Assembly (NCBI GenBank): GCA_019009955.1
Contig: CM032233.1
Span: 17,251,001-17,315,000 of the forward strand
Source of the DNA: Riptortus pedestris
Lineage: Eukaryota; Arthropoda; Insecta; Hemiptera; Alydidae
Reading direction: 5' to 3'
DNA: 64,000 nucleotides
How positions within the stretch are numbered: the first letter of the stretch is position 1; every line of letters starts with the position of its first letter. Shown here piece after piece: positions 45,652 through 57,062 of this stretch. Under the pieces are notes generated by a model. It worked only from the letters and a program-made list of their open reading frames with translations. It was not told the DNA's origin and ran no database searches. A program made the position numbers and the translations under genes.

Positions 45652-46240
45652 TTTTAGCAGATTTCCCTTAAGGGAAATCAGCTATTGAGGTTGTACTCAT
45701 GACGGAATTTTTGAATTTTTTCTTCAAATGTCCATCGATCCTACCTAGTAGATGACGAAAATGACGTCCGTTCAAAACTGTATATATATATATATATTTG
45801 TCTGTTACCGCTCTAGCGGTCGCAATTTTTGTTTGATCGTTACCAAACTCGATATTTAGTCGTTTTATGTAAAAAGAAAGATCAAGTTCGTTAACGACTG
45901 AAATCGGACCAGTGGGAGGGGGGGTTTAGAGGGCAGGATTTTCGAAAATTCGAAATATCTCCGTTACTATACGTCGGATCGAAAAAATATACAGAATCAA
46001 TCTTATTGCAAATTAAATTTACTATAAATATTGTTATATACATTTTTTCTCTATCTTGAATATTAACCGAGATATTTGCATTTTTATTAAATCTGGGCGC
46101 CTAACGGACGAGAGTTATTTTCCCGCCAAAAGCTAGTTCGGCCGTTTCCTTGACTGGCTTGGCTCTCGTGAAATTTCTCTATTGTAAAACTTCACGTGGG
46201 AAATCTGCTTAGTTTACGCAGCCCCTGCGTGACGGACTTT
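45652..46240 (+). mobile_element. H-element, complete, compact copy
   Basis: TTTTAGCAGATTTCCCTTAA to the hairpin ACGCAGCCCCTGCGT and GACGGAC-TTTT, about 590 bp. ACCGCTCTAGCGGT sits just 3' of a short AT tract (45781-45797). This is the best compact model of the family. Confidence 0.85.
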
Positions 46241-46477
46241 TTTTTCTCGGTTGAGAGGTTTCAGAGTTTTACAAAGTGAGTGATCAACTAGACATGCAAC
46301 CCCGTTAACCAAGGAGGACCTGGAAAGAGTTGTGATGGGCCTATATATATCCGTTGTCGTATCACAGATGTCGAGTTTGTAGTCAATCGAAAATCTCCTA
46401 CATGGCAGATTTTTTTATTTACTTTGGAGATTGCAAGATGACTGGTGATGACTTTTAACACCGGTGGAACCTGTCTT
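46241..46477. other. No recognisable feature
   Basis: Spacer, nothing recognised. Confidence 0.4.
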
Positions 46478-46530
46478 TTAGCAGATTTACCTTAGAGTAA
46501 AGCAGTTTTTGAGGGTGTATCCATAACTTT
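46478..46530 (+). repeat. H-element 5'-end fragment
   Basis: TTTTAGCAGATTTACCTTAG to GGGTGTATCCATAAC, truncated at the next copy. Confidence 0.65.
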
Positions 46531-46743
46531 GAAAAGTCCGTCACGCAGGCGCTGCGTAAACTAAGCATATTTCCCGCGTGAAGTTTACAATAGATAAATC
46601 TACATACTGGTAACACTAAACCACCGTGAATATTAAGTGACTAAATACAAACGATAATAAGAAACCTCCGGAAAGCATCTGAAATGTGAACAAACAGATC
46701 TACCAACTTCTTACCGGAAAGGAAAACTATTACTGATATATAT

Positions 46744-46914
46744 ATGCATGAAATTCTTGACATTCCCACAATAAATGAGTACATAACTAAGTTAGCAGAA
46801 CACTTTTTCGATGCATGTCAAAATAGTAAGTATCAGCACATTGCGGATATAGTTAATTATAGTTATAGTAGTTTAAATTACAAGAATTACAAATATAAGA
46901 GATTAAGCACATAA
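46744..46914 (+). CDS. LINE ORF2 C-terminal tail (56 codons)
   Basis: Open from the insertion point to a TAA at 46912-46914, without shifts. The sequence begins MHEILDIPTINEYITKLAEHF and ends YKYKRLST. The pattern 'IP-x-I-x-EYI-x-KLA-x-x-FF' is what the extreme C-terminus of Jockey-type LINE reverse transcriptases looks like. The ATG at the start is an internal methionine, not a start codon. Too short for certainty. Confidence 0.5.
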   Translation: MHEILDIPTINEYITKLAEHFFDACQNSKYQHIADIVNYSYSSLNYKNYKYKRLST

Positions 46915-47205
46915 CATTTTAATTTCTCTGATGAGCTTTTATTTTTTCTGTACAAATTTATATTCTTCTGTGTATCTTTATAGTTATTCTGTATTACTTT
47001 TAACCGTTCTGTAATTGAGAATTTTTATTTATTTCTGTATTTGGGTTTTTTTTGTATTTTTTCCCTTATTATACATTTAGATATTAGAATAAAAATAGAT
47101 ATAAGTAATGTGGAATATTTAAAAAAGCCAATAAGCTTGAAAAATTGTATTTACTTCTATTGTAAATTATTATTTGTTAATATTTTAGATAATAAAATTC
47201 TTTTA
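46744..47205 (+). mobile_element. Severely 5'-truncated LINE insertion
   Basis: Perfect 12-bp target-site duplication ACTGATATATAT at 46732-46743 and 47206-47217. The insert holds the last ORF2 codons, a 3' UTR with T-rich tracts and a TAATAAAATTC-type tail. It is a clear case of target-primed insertion with 5' truncation, inside an H-element. Confidence 0.85.
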
Positions 47206-47644
47206 ACTGATATATATTAGAAGATAACGGATTAATTTGATTGAAAACTATTTACTACATTTAGTACTGTAATTTATAATGAATCAGAATAATTTTTATC
47301 TCAATCAATCAAATTTAAGTAGTCCAGAAACTTAAGTACGGGGGGGGGTAACCAGAACATGTATGTCGTATAATAAACGTCTCTTGAGACCAATATGTGG
47401 TATTTAAGCTTTGAATGATGTGGCTTATTACATAACCGAGTATTGTTTATGTAACACGAGTAGAACTGGGGGATTACTGAAGGCTGAAAAGCGAAAATTG
47501 CAAATATCTCGGATAATATTCTAGGTAGGAAATAAATTTATATAAAAATATTTATAGTACATTTAATTTGCTATAATATTGATTCTATACATTTCTTCGA
47601 TCCGACGTATATTAATAGAGATATTTCGGATTTTCAAAAATTAT

Positions 47645-47825
47645 TTATTTTGCTATTTAGAGTAACTTTTGTTATATTCACTTTTGTCGTATACCAAGTG
47701 TAAACGAGATATCCACTGGAAACTAAAACGGTAGCCGGCAATTGTATTTGGCACTAACGATTGAACGGAACATAACAAAACTCCGCATGCGTTTTAACAC
47801 TAACTCCTCCATGATAATAAGCAAT
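47645..47825 (+). repeat. Helitron internal fragment
   Basis: TTTATTTTGCTATTTAGAGT to ACTCCTCCATGATAATAAGC is part of one tandem unit. No Helitron ends. Confidence 0.7.
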
Positions 47826-48038
47826 AATACAAGTAATATTAGAAATAATATTTCTAGAAATTAAACGCAAAAACACAAATGTCCCCGTTAATATTTGGGT
47901 AAGAGAACAATGAATAGAATAACAATTGTAGGGCATTACTTTGTCAACAATATTATATAATACTTTTCAGTCATAATGACGGTATTTGAGAATGCACTTT
48001 CTACGCCTTCTCTTAAACCCCAGTCCGTCCGCAGTTTC
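47826..48038. other. No recognisable feature
   Basis: AT-rich spacer before the microsatellite. Confidence 0.4.
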
Positions 48039-48053
48039 ACACACACACACACC

Positions 48054-48141
<88 letters not shown>
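48039..48141. repeat. (CA)n(AT)n compound microsatellite
   Basis: CA repeat to about 48084, then AT repeat. Open frames across it are repeat translations. Confidence 0.95.
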
Positions 48142-48144
<3 letters not shown>

Positions 48145-48146
<2 letters not shown>

Positions 48147-48357
48147 CGTAGGTCGTCCAGAAAGTAAAGAACGTTTTAGCATAGTTAAATAAAAACAAAA
48201 TATATCAACACCAAAGTTTACTTTCCAATGCCACAGTACCTTTTTCTACTTTTCTACTTAATCCCCGATGTTTTCGAGACACTTGTTGTAACGTGGGACT
48301 AGTTTTTCTTTTACGAAGTTAGACTCTTCAGCCGCGAACGATTTTCGACCGAGTGCG

Positions 48358-48358
<1 letters not shown>
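48145..48358 (-). pseudogene. 5'-truncated mariner-like element: transposase C-terminus and terminal repeat
   Basis: The outer end at 48145 reads CGTAGGTCGTCCAGAAAGTA, a mariner-type terminal repeat next to TA. On the - strand from 48358 a frame reads GRKSFAAEESNFVKEKLVPR then YNKCLENIGD, typical of the final part of mariner transposases, which usually end GDYVEK or similar. Here a TAA (48258-48260) replaces the Y codon and VEK follows in frame, so the stop is premature by a few codons. The catalytic D,D(34)D region is absent. AT tracts bound it on both sides. Confidence 0.7.
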
Positions 48359-48412
<54 letters not shown>

Positions 48413-48417
<5 letters not shown>

Positions 48418-48708
48418 CGTCGGATCGAAATATTGTATAGAACCAATCCTATTGCAAATATAATGTTCTATAAATGTTGTTACGTGTGTGTTTTTTCTAT
48501 GTTGATTATTAACGGAGATATTAGTATTTTTCAGTTTTCGGTCTTCAGTAAATCCCCACTCCTACACATGTCATACTAACAATAAACTGTTATATTATGA
48601 AGCACATTATTTGGTGCCTAAATACCAAATATTGTTCTCATTGAACAGTTACTTTTTAGATAAATACAACGGAAATCTGCTTAGTTAACGCAGCCCCTGC
48701 GTGACGGC
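48413..48708 (+). mobile_element. H-element, 3' portion
   Basis: After (AT)n 48360-48412 comes CGTCGGATCGAAATATTGTA, then the 3' end ACGCAGCCCCTGCGTGACGG. It joins the next copy through a shared CCTTTT. Confidence 0.75.
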
Positions 48709-48845
48709 CTTTTAGCAGATTTCCCTTAGGGGAAATCAGCTATTGAGGTCGTACTCATGACGCGAGTTTCGAAAAATTTCTTCAAATGTCCATCGATCCT
48801 ACCCAGATGACGAAAATGAGGTCCGTTCAAAATTTTATATATATA

Positions 48846-48900
<55 letters not shown>

Positions 48901-49358
48901 ATATATATATATATTTGTCTGTTAACGCTCTAGCGGTCGCAATTTTTGTTTGATCGTTACCAAACTCGGAATTTAATCGTTTTATGTAAAAAGGAAGATC
49001 AAGTTCGTTAATGGCTGAAATCGGTCCAGTGGGAGGGGGGGTTTAGAGGGGGGATTTTCGGAAAATTCGAAATATCTTCGTTATTATGCGTCGGATCGAA
49101 AAATTGTATAGAATCAATCTTATTACATATTAAATTTACTATAAATATTGTTCTATATATTTATTCCCTATCTTGAATATTAACCGAGATATTTGCATTT
49201 TTATTAAATTTGAGCCGGTAACGGATTTTTGAGTTTCCCGCCAAAACCTAGTTTGGCCCTTTGTCGTAAGTGTTGGGCTCTTGTATGCAGATTTCTCTAT
49301 TGTAAAACTTCACAGGGGAAATCTGCTTAGTTAACGCAGCCCCTGCGTGACGGACTTT
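48709..49358 (+). mobile_element. H-element, complete
   Basis: TTTTAGCAGATTTCCCTTAG to ACGCAGCCCCTGCGT and GACGGAC-TTTTT. AT tracts occupy 48834-48914, interrupted by TATCTATA. It is the downstream partner of a head-to-tail pair. Confidence 0.8.
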
Positions 49359-49369
49359 TTGATTTGCAG

Positions 49370-49537
49370 GTTATGGAAAGCGTTTGCCCGCTGATCGGCG
49401 GATTGAGGAAGGCCCCCACCGGCAAGTATGAAAACAGTGACCTCAGATACTTTAATCAGTGGTGCCTGCTGCCCAAGGCCCATTATTATGCCCCTCTCTT
49501 ATTCCACCGTACGGCAAACCTACATATTAGAATGTGA
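49370..49537 (+). CDS. Candidate coding exon (hypothetical)
   Basis: A T-rich stretch ending TTTGCAG (AG at 49368-49369) looks like a 3' splice site. It is followed by an open frame from 49370 (first ATG 49373) to TGA at 49535-49537. The translation starts VMESVCPLIGGLRKAPTGKY and later reads RYFNQWCLLPKAHYYAPLLF. The segment is clearly richer in GC than its surroundings, which suggests coding constraint or a foreign fragment. I do not recognise the protein and see no matching exon upstream. The acceptor's T run belongs to the end of the neighbouring H-element, so it may be fortuitous. Confidence 0.25.
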   Translation, partial: VMESVCPLIGGLRKAPTGKYENSDLRYFNQWCLLPKAHYYAPLLFHRTANLHIRM

Positions 49538-49984
49538 AAGCCATCCATAAGGAGAGCATTTGAACCATGCCATTATTTCTTAAACATTTGAACGTTTTAA
49601 TCCAGGATTGAGCAGTATATATTAGGATAAGCGGTTGTTAAGTGAATCAAAGCCGAATGGCCTCTTTATTTTTTTAGGCTTACTGATTGAATGATAGGTT
49701 TCAGGCGTAATGCCTGAATCATAGAAAATGTTGCGGATGTACATTTTTGTACGCAAAAATATTATGAATTCACAGAAGATATCCCATTCCAAAAGTTTGA
49801 TTCTTAAATATTAATTAATTTATATTGTGGATTCAATTTGGGAAATATATTTAATTGAAGATGTGTTGTTGAATGTAAGCTACATCTAGGGATGATTCTT
49901 GTAACAGAGCTTCATTTTGACTTGCCCAACTAAAATGGCTAATACAGAAATTCACCTGATACATCTACTACATTTTTGCAGTAC
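49538..49984. other. No recognisable gene
   Basis: AT-rich, nothing recognised. Confidence 0.4.
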
Positions 49985-50170
49985 CAGTTTACTTCCCTCA
50001 AGGGAAGTCAGCAATTGAGGTTGCCACCTCTTGACGCGACCTTCGAAAAATATCTTCAAACGTCCATCTATACTACCCAGGAAATGAAGAAAATGAGGTT
50101 CGTTCAAAACTACATGTACTTGTCTCTTAACGGTCTAGCCACCGCAATTTTGGTTTAATTTTCTCACGTT
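49985..50170 (+). repeat. H-element 5' fragment, diverged
   Basis: CTTCCCTCAAGGGAAGTCAG to GTCTCTTAACGGTCTAGCC. The AT tract is lost. Confidence 0.65.
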
Positions 50171-50773
50171 TAGTGCTGATTTAACTATTTTGTCACATAA
50201 AATTGCATGTGCAAATGAGGTTCGAAGAATTGTTTGCACATGGTACTTAGGGGGGGGGGGATAGAGAACAGATGCATAGATAATGCCATCTGTACTGTTA
50301 TGATATTCCACAGATGATTTCATGTGTGACTTTAATTAACGCATCCCCAGGGTGATGGCCTTGTTACTCATTATTCGGACCGTTCCTCCAATGTTGTCTC
50401 ACAACTTTAAAGTTATGTTGTAAATCACAAGTTTAGAAATTCCTAGAACTTCTGTCTTCTTGTTACGTTTTTAAAATATTTTATTACATGGAAAAAAGAT
50501 TGATGAATTCCTTGAATGCTCTGGGAAAAGCCAGGCCTTTGACAAATTCTTATCTAAACAGACAAAGATATAAAAACTAAAAAAAAAAAAATTCCGCTCT
50601 TGAAAATAACCACACCTAAAGCGATAAAGAGCCTCAAAAAGTTCTAATATCTCTCATGCTCTTTCCTTCCTCATTACGATATATATTTTGTTTGACAATT
50701 CAATCGTAATTTTTTACAAAAGAGACTTGTTTGATTGATGTAAGTATCAACCAATACCAAATGAATATATATA
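50171..50773. other. No recognisable gene
   Basis: AT-rich with a G run at about 50250-50259. Nothing else recognised. Confidence 0.4.
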
Positions 50774-51436
50774 CTAGCTAAGGTATCCGGCTTTGCTCGG
50801 GAATTCATTTGAGGCTTAATGATGATGGTATATTTTTTGGCAAGCCATTACGAGTACTTTCCACAATATTTTAACATTTCTCGATGTATACCCGTCGTTA
50901 CTGTGGATTTATTAATAATAAAATTATTTGTTATGTAAGGCTTCACTGGCCACAAATATTTTTATATTTCCCGTCTTCTGAGCATGTAGCTTTTTTTTTA
51001 TATGTAATTCATAATCATAGAAAGTATTCTGTCCGCCAAACTATGTTTGAATTAAACTTCCTTTCCCTTGATACGGTACAAAGACCAACAATGACTGAAA
51101 ACCGAACAGAAAATGTAATATCTCGAATTTTCATTTCAGGCTTCTCTTGTAACCCTCCCTCCCGTTTGAACCTAAAAAACTTAATATAGCTTATAACCGT
51201 TTAAGAATTAATGCTAATTTACATGCCGAGTTTTGTTAAGTTCCGTTCAATCGTTAGTGCCAAATACAATTGTCGGCTACCGTTTTAGTATTCAGTGTAT
51301 ATCTCGTTTATACTTTGTTATACGACAAAAGTAAATATAACAAAAGTTACTTTAGATAACAAAATAAGCAACTTGTGCTATGTGCATATTTGCAGAAAAA
51401 CCAATAGAAAACGAAATATCACTATTTTTAATTTCA
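50774..51436 (-). mobile_element. Helitron, 3' portion
   Basis: Reverse-strand CTAG at 50774-50777, a diverged hairpin (ATCCGGCTTTGCTCGGG), the terminal region and about one tandem unit. The 5' end is missing. Confidence 0.75.
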
Positions 51437-52322
51437 CAATTGCGATTTTTACTTAAAGCAATTTGATGCCGTGTCCAGCTTAAATTTAAAGTCTTCTTGT
51501 TACATCTATGAAATCATTTGCGTGTTGCTCCAGCACGTGGGACACATGCTTATATTGAACAGTCCCAGCGTGACGGGCTTTTTTTATATGAGAAGCGTTG
51601 CCAGATTCTAACTACTTCAGTCCTTAAACTAAAAAGTTGGCACAGTTTTAACTTTTGCGTCAGAGACTCTTCTACACCTCACTTCGTTTTATGTTATATC
51701 GCCTTTGGCTTGCAATAACTATTAAAGAACGCACTAAAACACAGTTCTGAATTTTTAAAGCTCCAATTTGTTTGAAACTTCTGCGAATAAGAAGATTGGA
51801 TAATAACAATTATTAAAAATCCAAACTTTTTTATAATTCCTCTGTGGCAATATTCAAACGAGTTTCACTAAGCGGTCATAATTATAAATAATAAACACAA
51901 ATAGCATGGTCTCATCGGATAAAAATAGCTAGTGACTAATCTAACCTTAACCTACAATCGCTGCACCTTAACCCTCCATGGCGTAGTGCACAAGGTTAGC
52001 CAGAGCGTTATGCAAATCTTAGCTCAGCACCTTTAAGCACTAGAAATCCATTTAATATTTACCAATCTTCAAGGTTTATAGCCAAATTAGCATAGTATGT
52101 AATGAATATTGAGCATCTTTTTAAAATGATTTAGTACTAGAGAGATCTAAAATGCATTCAAATATGAATTGTTTGAAAACACTCAATTATTCAAATTTGT
52201 TGAATTATTCCTTTAAATTATCCAAAGCAAAACTTTACGGCTAGTTTTCAAACGCTCCTCAAAGTTATTACAAAAAGCATTAAAATAAAATAATTTTAAC
52301 TATAAATTACTTCATAATGAGT
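51437..52322. other. No recognisable gene; decayed H-element end near 51530
   Basis: Mostly unique AT-rich sequence. AGTCCCAGCGTGACGGGCTT at 51562 is a decayed H-element 3' end. Confidence 0.45.
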
Positions 52323-52951
52323 AAAAGTCCGTCACCCAGGGGTTGCGTAAACTAAGCAGATTTCCCACGGGAAGGTTTACAACAGATAAATCTGCATACT
52401 GGTAACACCACCGTGAATGTTTAGGGAATAAATACAAACGGTAATAAGAAATCATTCAGTCAATTTACAAGTAGATAATATCTACAACGGAAAGCGTCTG
52501 AATTCTAAACAAACAGGACAGCCAACTTCGCAGCGCTGAATAGATGGAATTATTCTAGACCGGAAAGATGAACAATTAATGAAATATATCTGAATATAAC
52601 ATATTACTTTTATTGAAAACTATTTACTATAGTTAGTAGAGTAATTTGAAATAAACTAGAATAATTTCTATCACAATCACTCAGATTTTAGTACTCAAAG
52701 AACAAAAGAAGGGAGGGCCAACAAAACGTATTTGTTTGTATCTCGTATAACAAAGCTTTGTTGATAACATTATTTGGTATTTATCCTTGGAATGGGGTGG
52801 TTCTTATTAATATGACAAAAGTAAGAGTGAGGTATTACTGAAAGTGTAAAACTATAAAATCCAAATAGCTCGGTTTTTTTAAATAAAACGACTAAATATC
52901 GAGTTTGGTAACGATTAAACCATAATTGCGACTGCTAGAGCGGTAACAGAC
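52323..52951 (-). mobile_element. H-element split by a Helitron: 3' part
   Basis: AAAAGTCCGTCACCCAGGGG to ACTGCTAGAGCGGTAACAGA, then (AT)n 52954-53018. With 53866-53988 it makes one complete element with both termini. Confidence 0.85.
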
Positions 52952-53018
<67 letters not shown>

Positions 53019-53019
<1 letters not shown>

Positions 53020-53786
53020 TAGCTCAGATACCCGGCTTCGCTCGGGAATTCATTTGAGGCTGAATGGTGATGGTATTTTTTAGCAGGCTTTACATTGCAC
53101 AATATTTTGACATTTACCCGTCCCAGTGTTTAGGATTGATATCCGTCGTTGCCGGTGATTTGCTAATAATAGAATTATTTGTTCGATAAGGCTTCACAGT
53201 CTTCAATATTTTTATATTTCCCGTCTCTTATACATGTAAATATGGTGAATTTTTATTTCAGGCCTCCCTTATAACTCCCCTCCCGTTCGAACCTAAAAAT
53301 TTTAATATAACTTATAATCATGGAAGAATTAATGCTAATTGACATACCGAGTTTTGTTAAGTTCGGTTCAGCCGTTAGTGCCCGCTAAAGTTTTAACGTA
53401 TAACTCACTTATACTTAGGTATACGACAAAAGTGTGTATACCAAATGTTACTCTAAATAACAAAATAAACAACTTTTGTTATGTGCATATTTGCTGAAAA
53501 AGCAATTGGAAACGAAATATCGCTATTTTTAATTTCAGGCCTCCCTTATAACCCCCACTCCTGTTTGTCTTAGAGAATATTAATATAGTCTAAAGTCTAA
53601 GTTGGGCTAGTAGTAATATACATACCAAGTTTCATAAAATTTGGTTCAGCTGTTTATGCGTGAAAAGGTAACAAACAAACAAACAGACACGAAAGAAACA
53701 AAATGTAGTTATGGTGTCTGTGACATGTGAAACGAAAAGTTATCGTGAAATTTCGCGAAAAAAATCAATGTACAGACAGAGGTTAC

Positions 53787-53793
<7 letters not shown>
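53019..53793 (-). mobile_element. Helitron inserted in an H-element microsatellite
   Basis: Reverse-strand CTAG at 53019-53022, hairpin ACCCGGCTTCGCTCGGG, about two units, a short (CAAA)n near 53672, and the 5' region AGGTTACAATTTTATATATA merging into (AT)n. The only missing detail is the exact TC base, which is hidden in the AT tract. Confidence 0.85.
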
Positions 53794-53865
<72 letters not shown>

Positions 53866-53867
<2 letters not shown>

Positions 53868-53988
53868 GTTTTGAACGGACCTCATGTTCGTCATCTCCTG
53901 GGTAGGACCGATAGACATTTGAAGAAAAGGTTTGACAATCGCATCATGAGTACGACCTCAATAGCTGATTCCCCTTGAATCTGCTAAA
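53866..53988 (-). mobile_element. H-element split by a Helitron: 5' part
   Basis: After (AT)n(AC)n (53793-53867): AGTTTTGAACGGACCTCATG to TGATTCCCCTTGAATCTGCT and AAAA. Confidence 0.85.
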
Positions 53989-54773
53989 ATCTGTCAATAG
54001 ATTCAAAAATACATAACGCATTTATTTTGAGTTAATAAATTATTATTACATGTATGATTTCCTTTCTAATCAGTTATGTCTGCACTCTACTTACATAGAA
54101 GTTATCTATGTCTTTTAGGCCTTTTATCAACTGAAAATTAATGGCTACAGAAATAGATTTGATTTATGCAGAATAATATATGGGTATGGTTCATCACAGG
54201 AATATCTGTCCCTGAACCAATCCTAAAGCAAACTCTCATTACTAAACATTACTGAACGGAATGATTAATGCACTGAGCCAGGAGCAATGCCTTTAATTCA
54301 TGTTGTTTGCCATGTACACCACCACGTAATGACGGCTTATAAACAAATGTACATTCTAGATCTATTAGGTAGTTAATCAACCGTCTTAGCGGCGAAAAGA
54401 TTGAGCATTACATATTACATCTGCTCGTGTATTTCAAATCACTGAACTTTTAATATTCTCGAATAAATACAAAAAATAATAAGCACATTAAGCTTCACTT
54501 TTTGGATCCTTTGACACCTTTTAGGGGCCCTTTTATTTGTAAACTAATTTACATTTATTCAACAAACATTCCTCATTGCACATTCTTGTTCTGTTGAGAT
54601 AGTAATTCCAAAAAAATCTGATTCTACGACATACTTATATTTGAGAATCAAAACGTGACTGAAGTAGAAATGAGGAGTTTTGATAGGCTCACAATACATC
54701 ATTGGAAAGCTCTGGTTGAGCTCTGTCTAGAAATATATGCTTTTCAATTACAAAAGTGGATGCGTTATACATT
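53989..54773. other. No recognisable gene
   Basis: AT-rich, nothing recognised. Confidence 0.4.
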
Positions 54774-55210
54774 AAAAGTCCGTCTCGCAGGGGCTGCGTA
54801 AACTAAGCAGGTTTCCCACGTGAAGTTATACAATAGAGGAATCTCTATACGAGACCCGAACAGTTACGGAAACGGCCGAACTAGCTTTTGACGGGAACGT
54901 ATATACGCGACCGTCCGTTACACTTTATAAAAATGCAAATATCTCTGTTAATAATCAAGATAGAGCATAAATGTATAGAACAATATTTACAGTACATTTA
55001 ATTTGCAATAAGATTAGTTCTATACAATTTTTCGATCCGACGTATAGTAACGGAGATATTTCGAATTTTCAAAATTACCCCTCTAAACCCCTCCTCCCAC
55101 GGGTCCGATTTTAGCCGTTAACGAACTTGATCTTTCTTTTTACATAAAACGATTAAATACCGAGTTTGGTGACGATTAATCAAAAATTGCGACCGCTAGA
55201 GCGGAAACAG

Positions 55211-55266
<56 letters not shown>

Positions 55267-55393
55267 TTTTGAACGGACCTCATTTTCGTCATCTCCTGGG
55301 TAAGATCGATGGACATTTGAAGAAAATTTTCGAAAATCGCGTCATGAGAACGACCTCAATAGCTGATTACCCTTGAGGGAAATCTGCTAAAAA
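54774..55393 (-). mobile_element. H-element, complete
   Basis: AAAAGTCCGTCTCGCAGGGG to CTTGAGGGAAATCTGCTAAA. ACCGCTAGAGCGG sits beside (AT)n 55214-55263. It forms an inverted pair with the next copy. Confidence 0.85.
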
Positions 55394-55400
55394 GTTGGGA

Positions 55401-56256
55401 GTTTAGCAATTTTCCTCAAGCGAAATCATCTATTGAGTTTATACTAATGATGCGATTTTCAAAACAATTCAAATGACCATCTATCCTACCTAGTAGATGA
55501 CGAAAATGAGTCCATTCAAAATTATATAAATATGTATACACACCTGTCTGTTACCGCTCTAGCGGTCGTAATTTGTGTTTGATCACTACCAAACTCGATA
55601 TACATATAAGTGTTTCATGCATAACTAAAGATCGAGTTTCGTTAATGGCTGACAACTGGGATGGGGGCTCTAAACACCCAATTTTGGAATTTTCTGGAGG
55701 GAAATTTTGGAAATTTGAATCATCTCTGTACTTTTTTATCTAGAATAAATCTTATTGAAAATTAAATGTACTACAAATATTGTAATATACGTTTATTCTC
55801 TACCTTGAATATTAACCAAGATATTTGCATTTTTCTGCTTTCAGCCTTCAGTAAACCCCCACTTCTACTCCTGTTACATAAACAATTCTCTGTTATATAA
55901 TACACCACATTATTTGAAGCTGTAATACCAAGTATTGTTTTCCAGAGACCTTTATTATACGAGATCCATGCAAATATGTTCTTGTGTGAATTACAGTACT
56001 AGATATAGCACGTAGCTTTCAATAAAATTAATATGTTATATTCTGATATGTTTCAGTTATTGTTTTTCTTTCCGGTGAGCCGTTGGCACGTCTGTTTGTT
56101 TACATTTGAGATTCTTTCCGTCGGGAGAGGAAAGATTTCTTATTACAGTTTGCATTTATTCACGCTGGTGCTGTTAGCAGTATGTAGATTTATCTATTGT
56201 TAAACTTCACGAGAGAAATCTGATTAGTTTACGCAGCCCCTGCGTGACTGACTTTT
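55401..56256 (+). mobile_element. H-element, complete, long variant, diverged
   Basis: GTTTAGCAATTTTCCTCAAG to ACGCAGCCCCTGCGTGACTG and ACTTTT. The AT tract is reduced to ATATAAATATGTATACACAC. It contains the long-variant block (CACTTCTACTCCTGTTACAT). Confidence 0.8.
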
Positions 56257-57062
56257 GTTTAGTATACCTGGCAAGCGCCATAGTTGTGAGATTCTAATTT
56301 TCAACCCATCGTGTTATACGGAGATATTTATATCTGTAATGTCGTCGGCTTCCTCTTGTTTACGTTCTAGCTCGGTGATGTTTGTTTTCGCCCGGATATA
56401 GTTCTTTATTGCCTATCTTGGTAGATTTTTATTATCATAGACTTCTTTAGTAGTAGTAGAAATAAAGGTTCGATACAGGTAAAATATAACATCTTCATAA
56501 ATCAGGTATTGATGCATTCATTTATTTCCTTGAAAAATGTGTTTAGCATTTGAGTAGTTTATATGTTGATAATATTTATTAGCTATGATTCTATTCACTT
56601 AGTTTTCTTTGAAGTGAGATGCCGGGAAATGCCACGAGTTGTCATACCCTGGGGTGAACTGGTTGTGCTTGGATTGTTCCTGAAAAGACCTCAGTGGTCC
56701 TGGTTGTATTGAGGTAGTCGTAGTCAAACTAAGAAAGTAGAAATTATACGAACGATACGACAAGGGCAATATCCTAAAATGTGAAGCGCTAGTGATTGTT
56801 ACAGGGACCTATTTGTGCAATTGGTTTTTTGTGTTTTTACTACGACTACGCTTGAAATCCCCAACCGAAAATATAAATATTTCGAGAAAAGCGTATCAAC
56901 TAAACACTCATTTACGCACCCCAATTTGTTAAATCTATTGAAAAATATTTCTTGTTTAAAGATAAATTAAAGAAAGTAATGCCTGAAGGATGTTTTATAC
57001 ACATGATAAATGCTATCAAAAATGTTCAATTATTAAATAAAACTACAAAATATTTGTCATAA
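56257..57062. other. No recognisable gene
   Basis: AT-rich. No coding or repeat feature recognised. Confidence 0.4.

Larger units (their letters stand above)
46532..47640 (-). mobile_element. H-element, long variant, interrupted by a LINE
   Basis: AAAAGTCCGTCACGCAGGCG through the long-variant block (G run at about 47341) to CCGACGTATATTAATAGAGA. The AT tract and 5' end are missing. A 462-bp LINE insertion lies at 46744-47205. Confidence 0.75.
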
